Shown: in pieces, positions 32,447 through 43,916 of the stretch | Layout of the letters: each line of letters begins with the position of its first letter | Numbering within the stretch: the stretch's first letter is position 1 | Assembly (NCBI GenBank): GCA_963573315.1 | Contig: OY752151.1 | Span: 744,001 to 808,000, forward strand | Origin: Entomortierella parvispora | Lineage: Eukaryota; Mortierellomycota; Mortierellomycetes; Mortierellales; Mortierellaceae | DNA length: 64,000 nucleotides | Reading direction: 5' to 3' | Notes under the pieces: generated by a model | The model's input: only the letters and a program-made list of their open reading frames with translations | What the model was told of the DNA's origin: nothing | The model's database searches: none | Position numbers and translations under genes: made by a program

Positions 32447-33653
32447 TCCTATATCTTTGTACTGTGGACAATGGCAGTCAGCGACGCTGTCACATTCAAA
32501 TCAGCGCGTTGTGGTTGAAAGGCTGACGCTACCTCTTTTCCTATGTATCTAACCGAACGAAATCTTTCACGAGACGGGGACTCTTCAAGCTCCCTAACTG
32601 AACCGTTACGACGACGTACGCTTTAAAGCTGTACGCAAAACTGCCTTGAGTCAGTCCAACGGTGAAGCGATTGATCTTTGCTGAATGACTTTGTAGCCCA
32701 TTTGTAAATGGCAGCCCAATGAAAGAATGGGATGGATGAAAGGATGAAGAGATGGAGAGATGGTCGTAAAGAACAAAAATGAAGAGTAATGAAGCGGGAA
32801 GATGGTCAAAAAAAAGGATGAAGAGATGGAGGATGCGCACATGGGCACACAAGAAAAAAAAAGAGCGTTGGCTGCTTCTGACCGTTACACCTACACTGAT
32901 GGCATCATGTGAATGACACTGACAGGAGATTATGCTAGCTGCTTCGCTCTGCAACAGCTCCCAGATCTTCCCTAGAACTTGAATCGCTTCCTTTCCCCCA
33001 GAAGGCATCAAAAATGACAGACAGACGCTACCCACCCACCACATTCTCAACACGATGGCATCGTGTGCGATCGCCCTTTAATTCCAACTTGGATAGGAAA
33101 TAGAGTTTCCTGCTATTCACGTTGTTTGCGCGACCGCGCGCAGGATGACCAATCTGTGTGGTCTTGTTCACACTTTCATAGCTAATTCCAGGTGACCCTT
33201 TGTAGCCCTTTCAGAGACATCTTGGCTGCCTACAAGCATGCACAAGGGACAACTACCACTGAGAGATTCTGAGCACATCGGACATCCTGGGAGCTTTCAA
33301 CAATGTAACCAAAGAAAGTTAAGAAACACTTCATTCGTTACAAGCGGAAGCTGTCGACTGGTGCAAGGCGCTGCAAGCCCAAAATCAAACAACTCCTCTC
33401 CATACTCTAGGTTTTTTTTAGTTGTACCAGAGCAAGCCTACTTGAGAGAAGAAAAGGACAGGTGGCTGGTTTCTTACAGAGCAGACTTCGTTGCGTGCTG
33501 CAGGGTGGTAGCTAGGACGATCATCTGTGGTGAAAGATTGTCTCGGATCACAAGGTTATAGTATTGTTTTGCAATCGAAGATCCGGCATTTTGAACGAGT
33601 CGGGAGAAAAACATGGGACCTTGAGATTTCGTCACTGGTCAGTGCAGCTTGGC
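32447..33653. other. Intergenic, no gene seen
   Basis: 1.2 kb without a convincing gene. An AAGGATGAAGAGATGGA-type purine-rich stretch at 32720-32870. A block GGTGCAAGGCGCTGCAAGCCC at about 33360 recalls part of the tRNA-like gene at 28473 but is not a complete tRNA. Confidence 0.45.
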
Positions 33654-34030
33654 GAGAAACACCCAACGCACTTGGTCTCGCATCCATGCGATGACACTTT
33701 ACTACTCGACATTGCTGTTCAAAGTGGAAGGGTCACATGACAGTTAACGAAAGATTGAGCCGCGAGCGGGATCTGAGAATCGGGTGTTTTTTCACGACCA
33801 TAGTAAAGTTAAGGGATTTTCTGTTTTATGACCCAGATCGATGCTCTATGGCGAGAAACAGTCAACGCACTTGGTTTCGCGTTCATGCGATGACTTTTTA
33901 CTAGTCGACATTGGGGTTCAAAGTTGGAGATCACCTGACACTTAAGGTAAGTTGATGTAAGGTCGTTTACGAACAGACCACCCATTCCACCCATTCTACG
34001 TAGATGCAGCCCATAAGAACAGTACGATTA
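33654..34030 (+). repeat. Left arm (377 bases) of a long inverted repeat
   Basis: Reads as the reverse complement of 34450-35569 once the LINE insertion there is removed. The inner part (about 33790-34025) is almost perfect, so the same 61-codon open frame (MGGMGGLFVNDLTSTYLKCQ...) appears on both strands. Each arm is itself two diverged units of about 190 bases, both starting GAGAAACA and containing CGCACTTGG. Confidence 0.9.
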
Positions 34031-34449
34031 CAGAAGACGATCTGCACATGGATACAGCCCTTACGATTAAAGAGGATGACCTATCCGATGGAGCAAGGAC
34101 GCGGTGATTCTCTCTTCGTAATGCATCCATCTCATGAAAAGTTCTGTGTTTTTTGCCCGACTCGTTCAGAAACTGCCAATTTTCAGGTCCGTCCTTGCCA
34201 TCGGTCCTTTCCTCAAGAGAGGTGATCTTGCTTTTGAACAGGCAGCACGGACTGTCATCTGTCAAGTAGGACATTCCCTGTTACCTCGGGGGCCGCATCC
34301 ATGCAACACAACAACTGCGACCAAAGTCCATCGTCTTTTGTGATCGCGCAGGCTATATCAATGAAGCATGCGCGACCAAAGTAGATCATCTTCTTCAGTA
34401 ACATGGGTTACTTCGAGCAGCATGTGTGATCAAAATGGATCGTCTTCTT
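34031..34449. other. Spacer of the inverted repeat
   Basis: About 420 bases between the arms. It holds imperfect repeats of CGACCAAAGTNNATC and GATCGTCTTCTTTAATCG and no coding frame of note. Confidence 0.6.
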
Positions 34450-34700
34450 TAATCGTACTGTTCTTATGGGCTGCATCTACGTAGAATGGGTGGAATGGGT
34501 GGTCTGTTCGTAAACGACCTTACATCAACTTACCTTAAGTGTCAGGTGATCTCCAACTTTGAACCCCAATGTCGACTAGTAAAAAGTCATCGCATGAACG
34601 CGAAACCAAGTGCGTTGACTGTTTCTCGCCATAGAGCATCGATCTGGGTCATAAAACAGAAAATCCCTTAACTTTACTATGGTCGTGAAAAAACACCCGA

Positions 34701-35459
34701 TTCTCAGATCCCGCTCTTTTTTTTTTTTTGTTTTTATCTGGCTTATTTGGGTCAATGTCCAAGAAATCCAGTGCCCCTGCATCTTCAGGCGGCGCTACTA
34801 CGATCAAATTTGAGTTACAACAAGCACTACGGGGGTGGTACTAAAAGATAAAAATACAGGTATAGAAGAAAATAAAAGAAGAAATGCTAAGTTTGGGGGG
34901 TCGTGGGGCCTGAGTTGGGGTCAGTTGCTGACTCACGGCTGCGTTCCTCCTGTACGCGTCGCCGATACTCGTTCTGGTTGACAATTTTGTTGACCGCAAG
35001 ATCAATGGACGTTGTCACCTGGGTGGCGTCGAAGGGTTGGTCCTCGAGGATGTGGAGAAAGTGAAATATCCAGATCTGATGAAGGACGGTTGTTAGAAGT
35101 GCAATTGCACTAATGTTGCTCGTGGGGAGGATCTGCTCATGTTCACCATACAGGAGAAGTTCGATGAACTCCCATGAGAAATCCATGTCTCCGACGTGAG
35201 TCGCTAGCGACGAGCGCCAAACTTGGAGTTTCCGCGGGCATGTGAAAATCATGTGGCGGTCAGTCTCCTGCGCTGCTCCGCAGATTGCGCAGGACTCTTC
35301 GAAGGTCTCCTCCATGATGGAGTGTAGTCGTTTTCGAGAGGGGAGTTTGCTGATTAGAAGGCGCCACCATACCGTGCGAGTGGTGTGTGGGATGTCGGCC
35401 TTCCAGAAAAAGTCCCAAAACTGAGTTGTAAGGTTTTGTCCGGTTCTCAGATCCCGCTC
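34701..35459 (-). mobile_element. 5'-truncated LINE with 16-base target duplication
   Basis: TTCTCAGATCCCGCTC occurs at 34701-34716 and again at 35444-35459. Between them lies a minus-strand insert ending (3') in an A-rich tail, seen as T13 at 34717-34729. The left arm of the inverted repeat preserves the unoccupied site with a single copy of the 16-mer. This is the signature of target-primed reverse transcription. Confidence 0.9.
34887..35443 (-). pseudogene. C-terminal tail of a LINE reverse transcriptase protein
   Basis: About 185 codons open from the truncation point. The zf-RVT type zinc-binding region typical of non-LTR retrotransposon ORF2 C-termini is clear: VWWRLLISKLPSRKRLHS and CAICGAAQETDRHMIFTCP, with Cys-x2-Cys and His-x4-Cys. 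The endonuclease and polymerase parts are absent because the copy is 5'-truncated. A longer open frame continues into flanking repeat DNA up to 35486 by chance. Confidence 0.85.
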
Positions 35460-35621
35460 GCGGCTCAATCTTTCGCTAACTGTCATGTGACCCTTCCGCC
35501 TTGAACAGCAATGTCGAGTAGTAAAGTGTCATCGCATGGATGCGAAACCAAGTGCGTTGAGTGTTTCTCACAAGGAAACGTCGATCTGGATCACGGTAGT
35601 GAAAAAGCACCCGATTCTCAG

Positions 35622-35752
35622 ATTCTTATTTTTATCTGGTTTATTTCGACCAATGTCCAATAACCCAGTGCCCCTACAGCTTCAGACGGAGCTACTACGA
35701 TCAGAATTGAGGTACAGCCAGCACTACAAAGGTGGTACTGAAAGATAAAAAA
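35622..35752 (-). mobile_element. Second, very short LINE 3' fragment
   Basis: TTTTTATCTGG, then CCAATGTCCAA, CAGTGCCCCT, GAGCTACTACGATC and GGTGGTACTGAAAGATAAAA parallel 34731-34855, the 3' end of the first LINE, in the same orientation. It also directly follows a repeat unit ending CCCGATTCTCAGA, the same sequence that precedes the first insertion. Confidence 0.8.
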
Positions 35753-35755
35753 AAA

Positions 35756-36037
35756 AAAAAGAAGAAGAGGGATCGTGTTACTAGGGCGTTCGACCAAATC
35801 TGTGATAGAGTCAGGTGATTTTGATAGCGAACAACGCGAAACTGGGGACGCGACCAAGTATTTTTCCCTGCTTTTTCTCTGCTGCCGGTATCAATTGTGC
35901 TAGCGTCAATTGTTGACAATAAAAGCGGCTATCTTCGCTACTACGGTGGAGCATACAGGTATTCATTTATCAAAGACTGGAGTGAGGAAGAATTTAAATA
36001 GGGTGTCGGCCTGTGTTTTATTTAAATATTCTAATCA
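35756..36037. other. Intergenic, no gene seen
   Basis: AT-rich spacer; the 3' end of the minus-strand gene at 36038 lies here. Confidence 0.4.
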
Positions 36038-39000
36038 TTAACCCCTCCAAACGCTATGACGGGAGCATATCAGTCGTGCAAAAGGCGCCCTCTCAGACAG
36101 TTGTTGACATTTATAGCGTTCACTTTCCATACTCTCATCCCAGCGAGTACGACCACATTCCACCACAGCGAGCGCCACCAGCGTACCATCGCCGAGCAAG
36201 CCATTCTTGGGAAGAGAATCCATCAGTCCACACCAAAAGTCCTCGGCACTCTCCAAATCAAACCCAAGGACCTTCAACACTGAAAGGTTCAATGGAGCGA
36301 ACAGTAAGCGCCACTGATCCCTGGTGAATTCGAGGGGTCTACGATTGACCTTGGAAGATGCCCATCGCATTTCTGTGAGCTTTGGAAGAGTGACCTTGTT
36401 ACGCGAAAGGAAGTCGACGACAGCCATGATACTGGAACTTCCCCTCAAGTCCAATCTCGTGATTCTCGATCCCAATTTTTCAAACATCCTAGACATGACC
36501 TCACTCCAATATTCCTTCACGAGGTGAAGTTCGACCTTCGCTGGTATACTTTCGTCGATGACGATCTCCAGACGCTCTAGCTTAGGCGACTTGACAATGA
36601 TGGGAAAAAGCGCATGCCAATCCTCAACTAAAGATGACCCGTGATCTCGAAAAAACTCTAGAGCGGATACACCTCCATTGCTGTTGACAGACTGCAACCA
36701 TGCTCCATAATCCAGAATGACCAGTTTACCTCCCATGTCTTCAAAGGCTCGCAACCGTGCCAGATCGAGATCGCGCAAGGCCCACCCATACGGCCTAATA
36801 AAGGGTTCCAAAACATCAAACTCCCAGTTTGGGGAGGAAATCCCAGAAATACCGCTCTTTGAAAAAGTAACAGACACCGTCGTTGGAGGGGGGCTGCTTC
36901 TCCTACGATCTCCTGAATAAATCAAGGACTGAAAACTTGAATGGGTTCCCGCCTTGCCTTTGATGTTTTGTTCTTTCAGCTTTGCGATCTCGCTTGATAG
37001 AGTGTACGCGTAGTTTGCGGAGTTCCAGTGCAAATAATGCAAGATTTCCAGCTCCATGAGTTGAGGACTGACATTTAATAGCGCCATTGCTTGACCATCC
37101 TCTGGGTACTCGATCGCGAGCCTTTGCAGCAAAGTGCACTTTTTTACCAGATCCGTCAGCATCTCGGCCTTGCTCCGCAAAACACATACGTCCAATACAC
37201 GCAGCGACGGTATAGTATTGATGGTGGAAAGCTCGCTGACATGATCGAAGAAGTGGTCAAATCCTCGGAGTTTTATCATTTGGAGTTGTCCCCTGGCCAT
37301 GAGTTGGAGAATGGGGTCAAACCGGCGGCCATTGTTTAACAGGTCGCTGACTGGACCTGCAAGCGATGCTCCTTGGATACAGAGAGAGATCACCGTCGAC
37401 TTCAAGATGGTCTCCGTGAACAAACGAATGTCAGTTAAAGAGGCGTCCCACAGGAGAGTGATATCCAGCTCCTGAAGGTTGGGTGTCTGTGCCAATACAG
37501 AGTAGAAAGCCTTGGCTAGAGTTTTCGTTGCCAATCTAATGATGATTTTTCCTCGTTGTTCGTCGTAGACTCCAGAGTTTTCTTCGACCACCTCCAATAA
37601 TCGCCTCTGGGCCTGGTCTCGGTAGTTTTGGCGGAAGTGCGCTCGGCAAACCCACTTGACGTGACCTTCTTTGGTCACACTCCGGTAAAGATTTCCAAGA
37701 GTCCGTTCTTTATCAGCCAGAGTCAAAAAGTTTTCCAGTCGTTTGAGCTCAACACCTTCGATCGCTTCTGCATCATTCAGCACCGATTGGCTTATAGTGG
37801 TCTGGGATTCCTCTCCGTCGACTCCTCGTTCCTCATGACGCTGATTGATGTCTTCCAGAAAAGTCACGGTCTTGTCAACCATGGTGCCAATATTTTCCTT
37901 GGTGTAGAAATCGATACCTTTCTGAAGGAACTCCAATGTTGATTCGACGTTCTTCAGCTCCTGCGCCAGTGTCGAGTTTGAAATGTGTGGAACGACAACA
38001 GAGGCGACTCTGGCTCCCAACTGAACAGCCCGCATGACTGCCAGAACATAGGGCCCGTACTTTTTGAAGAACTCGGTTGGCCGCTCAATGTCATATCCAG
38101 GATGATCCGCTAGATGAACCTTGTCAATCTCCTTGGATCCTTCGTATGTTGTGTGAGAGCCGCACTCGCACAGGAAGTAGAGACGGAACTGGTTCGAAAA
38201 AGGGTTTAGGATTGCGTCTCGTCGTCGGGCAATTTTGGGAAGTATGATGAATAGCCTGGGGATAGGGTATTCGTGCAATTCATATGTCTGCGTGAGGACC
38301 GCCTGGATCTGGCCCTGGATGTTGGCCAAACGATCGAGGGTCATCTTTTGCATCTCGACCATGGTCTCGTTCATTTCGAACAGCTTGGCTTGCAGAGCAG
38401 CATTCTCTTTCATTGCAGAGTTGAGTTTGTCAGTCTCGACCCTGACTTCCTGAAAGTGCCTGGACATCTCCGCTTTGATGCCTTCGGCTTGGCTTACCTG
38501 GCCGTTCATAATGGCCTGGATGCAACTTGTTCGTAGCCCCTGAAATGCCTGGACCGATGTTTGAGCAGTCAAGCTCATAGTTGTATCCGGCCGTTTCCCT
38601 TTAGTATGCGATAGGCCGTTGGAGGAGGATGACAACGAATAGGACGATTCTTCTCCAGAGGGGTTTGGGATGTGTTGAATTCGTAGGCGAGCCACGTCTG
38701 TTTCCAGATCGACTGGTGACACTGGAGCAATTGTCGTTCCTTGTGTTTCTGACTCTGTTGCTGCAGCCCCCAGTCCAGAAGAGGGGACACTTTCGATGAG
38801 CGGAACCACCACGTCCAAGATAGTATCAGGATGATAGGCAATTCTGAAGGGCTCTAGCCTGACGACATGTAACGGGCTACATTAGCAAGCTGTTTGTCAA
38901 GCGAAGAATTGCCCCGCAAGCGAACAGGGAGGCAAGGGAGAGGTGATCTACCTTTCGAAGTTGTCTCCTTCCATAAGGTAGACCATCACACCGCCGACCA

Positions 39001-39178
39001 TGATACACTTTGCACCGTCAAAGAGGGCCTGGATATCCCTCCACAGGATAAAGTGCTTTCCCGTCTTTGAATCAAACCGGGCTGGGAGGGCGTGGACGGG
39101 GTTGTGGTTGTTTGCCGAGGAGGAGGAGAAGCATTGAGGCGCGATCCGGAAGGACTGGAGACGTTGCGAAGGCTCCAT
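36038..39178 (-). CDS. Family A LRR-type protein, two exons, intact
   Basis: Exon 1 39178-38952, intron 38951-38859 (93 bases, GTAGAT...CGTCAG), exon 2 38858-36038; 1015 residues. The junction keeps frame and joins EGDNFER to LEPFRIAYHPDTILDVVV. Exon 1 starts MEPSQRLQSF and contains HFILWRDIQALF and IMVGGVMVYL. After it come a Ser/Thr-rich linker, a coiled coil (about 190-250) and a conserved domain (IPRLFIILP, FRLYFLCECGSHTT, HLADHPGYDI, EFFKKYGPYVL). A second block (RTLGNLYRSVTKEGHVKWVC) is followed by irregular leucine-rich repeats to the C-terminus. No signal peptide. The layout, sensor-like N-terminal domain plus LRR, resembles intracellular recognition proteins, but I do not know the family's function. 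Two damaged relatives are at 1645-4827 and 42410-42945. Confidence 0.8.
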
Positions 39179-39581
39179 GACGATCGAAAGCAGATGAGGG
39201 ATAAAAGATGGATGGGGCAATGAGGGCAAAGCAAAGAAGAAAGGACCTTGGGCTTTTTCTGCACTGCCCTGGACACAAAGAGGCGCACTCATGGAGGCGC
39301 GCGTTCCTTTTCTTTACAGCATGGGGTGTGCACCTTGGCTGGGTGTCGTGGATAGGGCGCTGGTTCCATTCATGCAGCGCGACAAGAGATGCAAGCGAGA
39401 GAGAGCACCGAGCAGGCAATTAGAGAGTCAACGAGTCAGAGTCACGTGTGTAGAAGGGGGTGGCATAAATGCGTGATGCCTGATGCCTGGCCATCCTCCT
39501 CTCACCAGCTTCATGCGACGACATCAGAGCGCCAGCAGCATCGAATTCAAGCCCTCCAATCATTAGACACAGTTCCTTTCC
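39179..39581. promoter_or_regulatory. Shared divergent promoter region
   Basis: 403 bases between two genes that start away from each other: the family A gene (minus) and the GCR1-type gene (plus). No TATA box certain. Confidence 0.4.
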
Positions 39582-41726
39582 ATGGCCACTCAAGCCCCGT
39601 TATCCGAGGACCGGGAATCGCTCTTGAGGTCCAAAAGACGCCAGGACCTACCAGAGGAAGAGCGAGGACTCGTGTACTGGGAGGTATAACCAGGGGATCG
39701 GCGCCGAAGTGTCTTTGACAGGATAGTCCAGTTTCCTTACCAATCTCCTATTTGTTCATATTGCCAATGATAGGAATGGTGTCAGGATGAAGGATATGGA
39801 ACCATGCCAACATGGGAGACCCTCCTCTTGTTTGTCCGAAACTTTGTGGCTCCTATGGAGGAGAGGTTAATCCGACTGGCTACCCAGAATCCGTCCGGGG
39901 CGCCTATTGTATCCTCGCGCATCTTTATCGAACCTGTTTTGAATCTGAGATGCAGCAGAAAACACAGCACCTTGTCGAATTCTGCTTCCAGGTCTTCTCA
40001 ATCGGATTTAGAGGAGAGCCCTTGCTCACTGCCTCAAAGAACAACACAAGAAATCTCTCCAGGCGACCTCAGGGACGCTGTTGCTCTCTCCTCTTTCTCG
40101 TCCAGCGCTTCGGAAACCGACATCCAGTCTTTCGCCTCAGCAGGGCAGCCTCATACAATTCATTCTCAAGTATCTTGTCAGGAAAATGGAAGACACTCCT
40201 ACTTGGATGAACAATTTTCCTCTGCCGACTTCGCCCACATGCTGTGTTCCTCTTCGTCTTCTGATGCGTCAACAGTTGTCGCAAGCGCTGGTTCCGATGT
40301 TGTATTATTGCCACCGCCTATTTATAATGATCACGTTTATCATGACTATCATCGACAGGATCATTTCAAGCAACACCACGACCAACGGCAGCTCAAGTTA
40401 GGGAATGAACCCAGCAATAATAACCCTCAACTGTACTCACGGTTCAATTTTTTGGAATTCAAATTTGTGCCCGCTGCCTACTCTTGCACTCCTCGGAAGG
40501 CGACCTTGCCAGGGCTCCCCGAATACGGCTTCAGGGCTGAAGTCAAGACAACAGAGGATGTCCTGCAGGAATGGCGATTTGGGTACAAGGGTCGGCCGGC
40601 CATCCAGGATCTGAATAACGTCTATCCTAGTCGATGGTGGGAGGACCAAGCTCAGGTAGAATTTGAAAATCGATGGATGATCGTCTGGGAGTTTGTTCGC
40701 CTCTGTGGAGAAAAGAACCTGACCAGTATGGAGGCAGTGGAAGTCTTGGAAGAGCTAAGGGGCGATACTGGATCGCTTCAAAAATTAGTCGATGCTATTC
40801 GAGCACAGCATCTCTATGGCTTGACAACAAATGCAAGAATCTGGCAGGCCGGACCATCGAGTATGATTGCAGAAGAGGACAAATACCATTCAGAATCGGT
40901 GTTGCAAAATGGCCGAACGGACTTGGGGCATCGCGACGACCTTCCGGATCCGAGGCTTTGCCATGGTCTTTCTGAATTGGAAGTGGACCACATGCAAGAG
41001 TGTGAGACCAACCATGTCCATCAAGACTTGGCGCTCGATGACGGCCGTTCTGGATTCGAAGTCTGGCCGACTCCACCTTATTCGGAGACCGGCAACAATC
41101 GTGCTGCACCGTTAGCCAAACAGCACAGTAGAGCTGTCCATGAACGTCATGACCAGTTTAGGATCCAGAAACGTAAGCCTGTCTATCGATTCGAGAGTGA
41201 TACCGAGGACGAAAGCGAGTATGCCTTGGAGACTAAGGGAAAAAAGACCAAGAGGAAAAACGGGGCTGAAACCAAGAAGAGCTCTCGGATTGATGATACA
41301 AGAGTTAAAAGGAAGTACAGCCGTCAGAAAATCCCACTGGAAGATGAGAATACTCCCTTCCCTCTGCCTGTCCGAAATAATCTGGCAATCAGTGACATCT
41401 GGAAGGAATGGACCGTTGGTTGGGAAGGAGAGCCATCGATGGAGCATTTGATCGCGACTCATGGCAGGATTTGGACGACGATGAGAAGACATCACAACCA
41501 TTTTGTTTACAGGTGCAGGATTGTTCGTGTGATCCATGCGGGCTTGCGTGTTGGCGCCGTAGCGTCTGAGGAAGAGGCATGCGCAGAGATGGAAAAGTTG
41601 CGCGAAACTCCAGACTGCAATCCTCTCAGGTTGACCATCAAACATCAGTTCAAAGAGTTGGTTCGTAAGTGGGGAGCCGACAAGGTATCCGAGCAAGATA
41701 TTATCCCTCGGAAACGTCGATATTGA
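39582..41726 (+). CDS. Transcription factor-like protein with two GCR1_C-type DNA-binding domains
   Basis: Exon 1 39582-39683, intron 39684-39773 (90 bases, GTATAA...ATGATAG), exon 2 39774-41726; 684 residues. The join keeps frame (GLVYWE to EWCQDEGYGTMPTWETLLLF). The N-terminal 80 residues resemble the SAM-like N-terminal domain that accompanies GCR1 or tyrosine-recombinase-like proteins in fungi. A Ser-rich and His/Gln-rich linker follows. Two related blocks match the GCR1_C pattern: DVLQEWRFGYKGRPAIQDLN with SRWW (about 255-330), and ISDIWKEWTVGWEGEPSMEH with GRIWTTMRRHHNHFVYR (about 570-640). Lys-rich nuclear signals (KKTKRKNGAETKKSSR) lie between them. By family it is a nuclear sequence-specific regulator; targets unknown. 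Confidence 0.75.
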
Positions 41727-42409
41727 AAAAATTCGTTGTGACCAAGTGTTTCTATTAAAGGCTTTCTCCCCAATGGGTTAACAAGTCCTGACTATTCAAG
41801 TATTCCAGCTTCCTTTTTTTTTCTGGGATACTTCTGAGGAGGAGTCAATTGCCTTCGTCCTTTTGCTGGAGAACGCGTTCAAGTGTGAGAATCACCAAAT
41901 TTGATGGAAAAGAGATTGATTCATGAGCAGGGCGATATTCAATGATATTTTCTCGAACTCTTCGGCAAAAAATCTCATGGAGAGTAAGGAAATCCGCTCA
42001 AGAAGACAAGGGCGAGATGATGGTGAACTTGTGACACAGGGTAGTGGATGCGATGCCGTTATACAATTGGGGAGTTCATGTTAACAGCTACAAGACTGCA
42101 AAACGAGAAAGCCCACGCTTGAGATCCCAATACGGGGGAGAAGAGAGGGTGGTAGGGGACATGAGAGGAGCTTCCTCAGTCTTCCACTTCAATTATTGAA
42201 GATGAATAACTCGAGAGCCGCAAACTATTCCAACTTCCGCGACAAGGTTCTGAACTTAAAATTAAAAAGTACAGGTGTGAAGTAAATTCACTACAGTACA
42301 CCCACGAAAAAATGAACAGGAAAAACCACAGGAAGGAGCGATGAGAGCCTAGATTTCTTTTGTTGTTTTTTTCCCAAAGAAGTCGCCCTTTTCTCTTTCT
42401 TTTAATGAA
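41727..42409. other. Intergenic, no gene seen
   Basis: 3' flank of the GCR1-type gene; only short frames. Confidence 0.5.
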
Positions 42410-42945
42410 TCAAATGTTCCGAGCATGAACATGTCCTTCCAAAGTTACGATCCTCCGAAGATTACCAAATGTGCCATTCCTATCAACACTGGATAGAAAC
42501 GTTTCTAATTTGAGCGGATCTACCTGGCTCTCCAATGCATCTATGTCTTGAGACTCTCTGGGAGGCACACCTGGTTCATCCAAGCCTAGTTCGCGATTGG
42601 AGGGTATTTGAAGACGTACACGCAGTACCATGGCAAGAACACGGGTCATGGCCAAAAGGAACCGTCCATACTCTCGTAAGAACTTTGACTTGGGCGCAAT
42701 TGGGTATCCAGGATGATTTGTCAAATGGATCCTGTGCACCCCTTTCTCGTGTAAGAGAGACTCCTGTCCTTGTTGTACCTTGTGTACTCCTGATTCACAA
42801 AGGAAGTGGAGGCGAAATCGGCGAGCCTTGCTCGCACCATGTTTTTGCTTCGAGGTGCTGCAGGATTGGCGCCATGCATCACTGGCAGCCTCAGGAAGAA
42901 TGATGAACAGTCTTGGGATCGGATATTCGGTATATTTTGAATTGC
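42410..42945 (-). pseudogene. Family A relic (conserved domain only)
   Basis: About 178 codons open on the minus strand read TEYPIPRLFIILPEAA, RRFRLHFLCESGVHK, HRIHLTNHPGYPI, FLREYGRFLLAMTRVL and TFGNLRRIVTLEGHV. These are the signature blocks of the family A proteins in order, with the linker between the last two shortened by about 50 residues. The N-terminal exon, coiled coil and the whole LRR half are absent. It keeps an open frame over this domain, so it could be a young fragment or a short expressed protein. Confidence 0.7.
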
Positions 42946-43916
42946 TCGGGTCTTGATACTCTGACGACTGAACCGAGTTGCTGGAATGGGATACTGGTCG
43001 CCTTTATGCCGAGGAACCTCGGTCTTGAACGGGCGGGCAGGTCATTGCCAAAGTGCTGTGTGGAAAGAGGGAAGGGATCAAAGTATCTAACGAGACAAGA
43101 AAGAAAAAACAAGAACACCAAAAAGGTTGGTCCCTGTGCTCATTCGAAGACGAGCAAAAATGTGTGTTATAAATGGCGCAGACGGCGCCAACATCCTGTT
43201 GCTGACAGAACATGCATCTATTTTATTTTCTCGACTACACTTCAGAGCATTGGCCTTTGCCACCGTGGGAAGAATATAGTGCGCAGTGTCTGAAAGAACA
43301 TTCGGGCACGATGACAGAGTGTCTAGGCAGTGATGTCTTCGTATCTGTGGTGAGTTCTCGCATGCATCTGAATGACGCGCTCTTGAACGCGCCTCGCATC
43401 CGTTGTTGTCACGCGTGTGCAGGATTATTCTTTGTGCCTGGGATGAATCTTAGAAACAAACGCCCACTTGAATTCCTTCCTAAAATGAACTCAGGTGCAA
43501 GCCTCTTATTCATCGGGAGTGGCTACATGCTGTATTATCCCTATCTCCGTATGATTAAATCCCCCCTTTTTTACACCCTAGCTTCATTGTGCACGTTGCA
43601 GTCGTCTCCTCGTCGCCAATCTTTCTTCACCGCCAAGCTCAGCACGAGGTTCGACTGGGACATATTATGGGGTGTTTCTTACAGTAGGACAGTCTGGGTG
43701 GTCGGCACTTCCACCGGTTGCCCAGACCGATCACATCTGCTTTCCCGACGCAACAGTGTTTCCACAGACAGACATGGCTCGGGGGCAGTCACTCGACCCA
43801 CCCACACACAGCGACAGCTAAGCCACCTTCCGCCCTTCCCTTTTTCCCACCTGGTGCCATCTGTTCACTTGCACCAGCATTCATCAGGATCAGGATCATC
43901 ATAGTCAACCAACATC
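42946..43916. other. Intergenic, promoter side of the next F-box gene
   Basis: No gene recognised. An open frame at 43212-43904 has no motif and runs into the promoter of the next gene. Confidence 0.4.

Larger units (their letters stand above)
34450..35569 (-). repeat. Right arm of the long inverted repeat, interrupted by a LINE
   Basis: Total 1120 bases; subtracting the LINE (727) and one target duplication (16) leaves 377, exactly the length of the left arm. Confidence 0.9.

Noticed and set aside
32541-33053. 170-codon minus-strand frame
   Set aside because: Composition follows purine-rich repeats on the plus strand; no motif.
33809-34671. Identical 61-residue open frames at 33809-33994 (minus) and 34486-34671 (plus)
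   Set aside because: They are the same DNA read from both arms of the inverted repeat; no promoter or protein motif.
43212-43904. 230-codon plus-strand frame upstream of an F-box gene
   Set aside because: No domain, biased composition, overlaps the expected promoter and leader.
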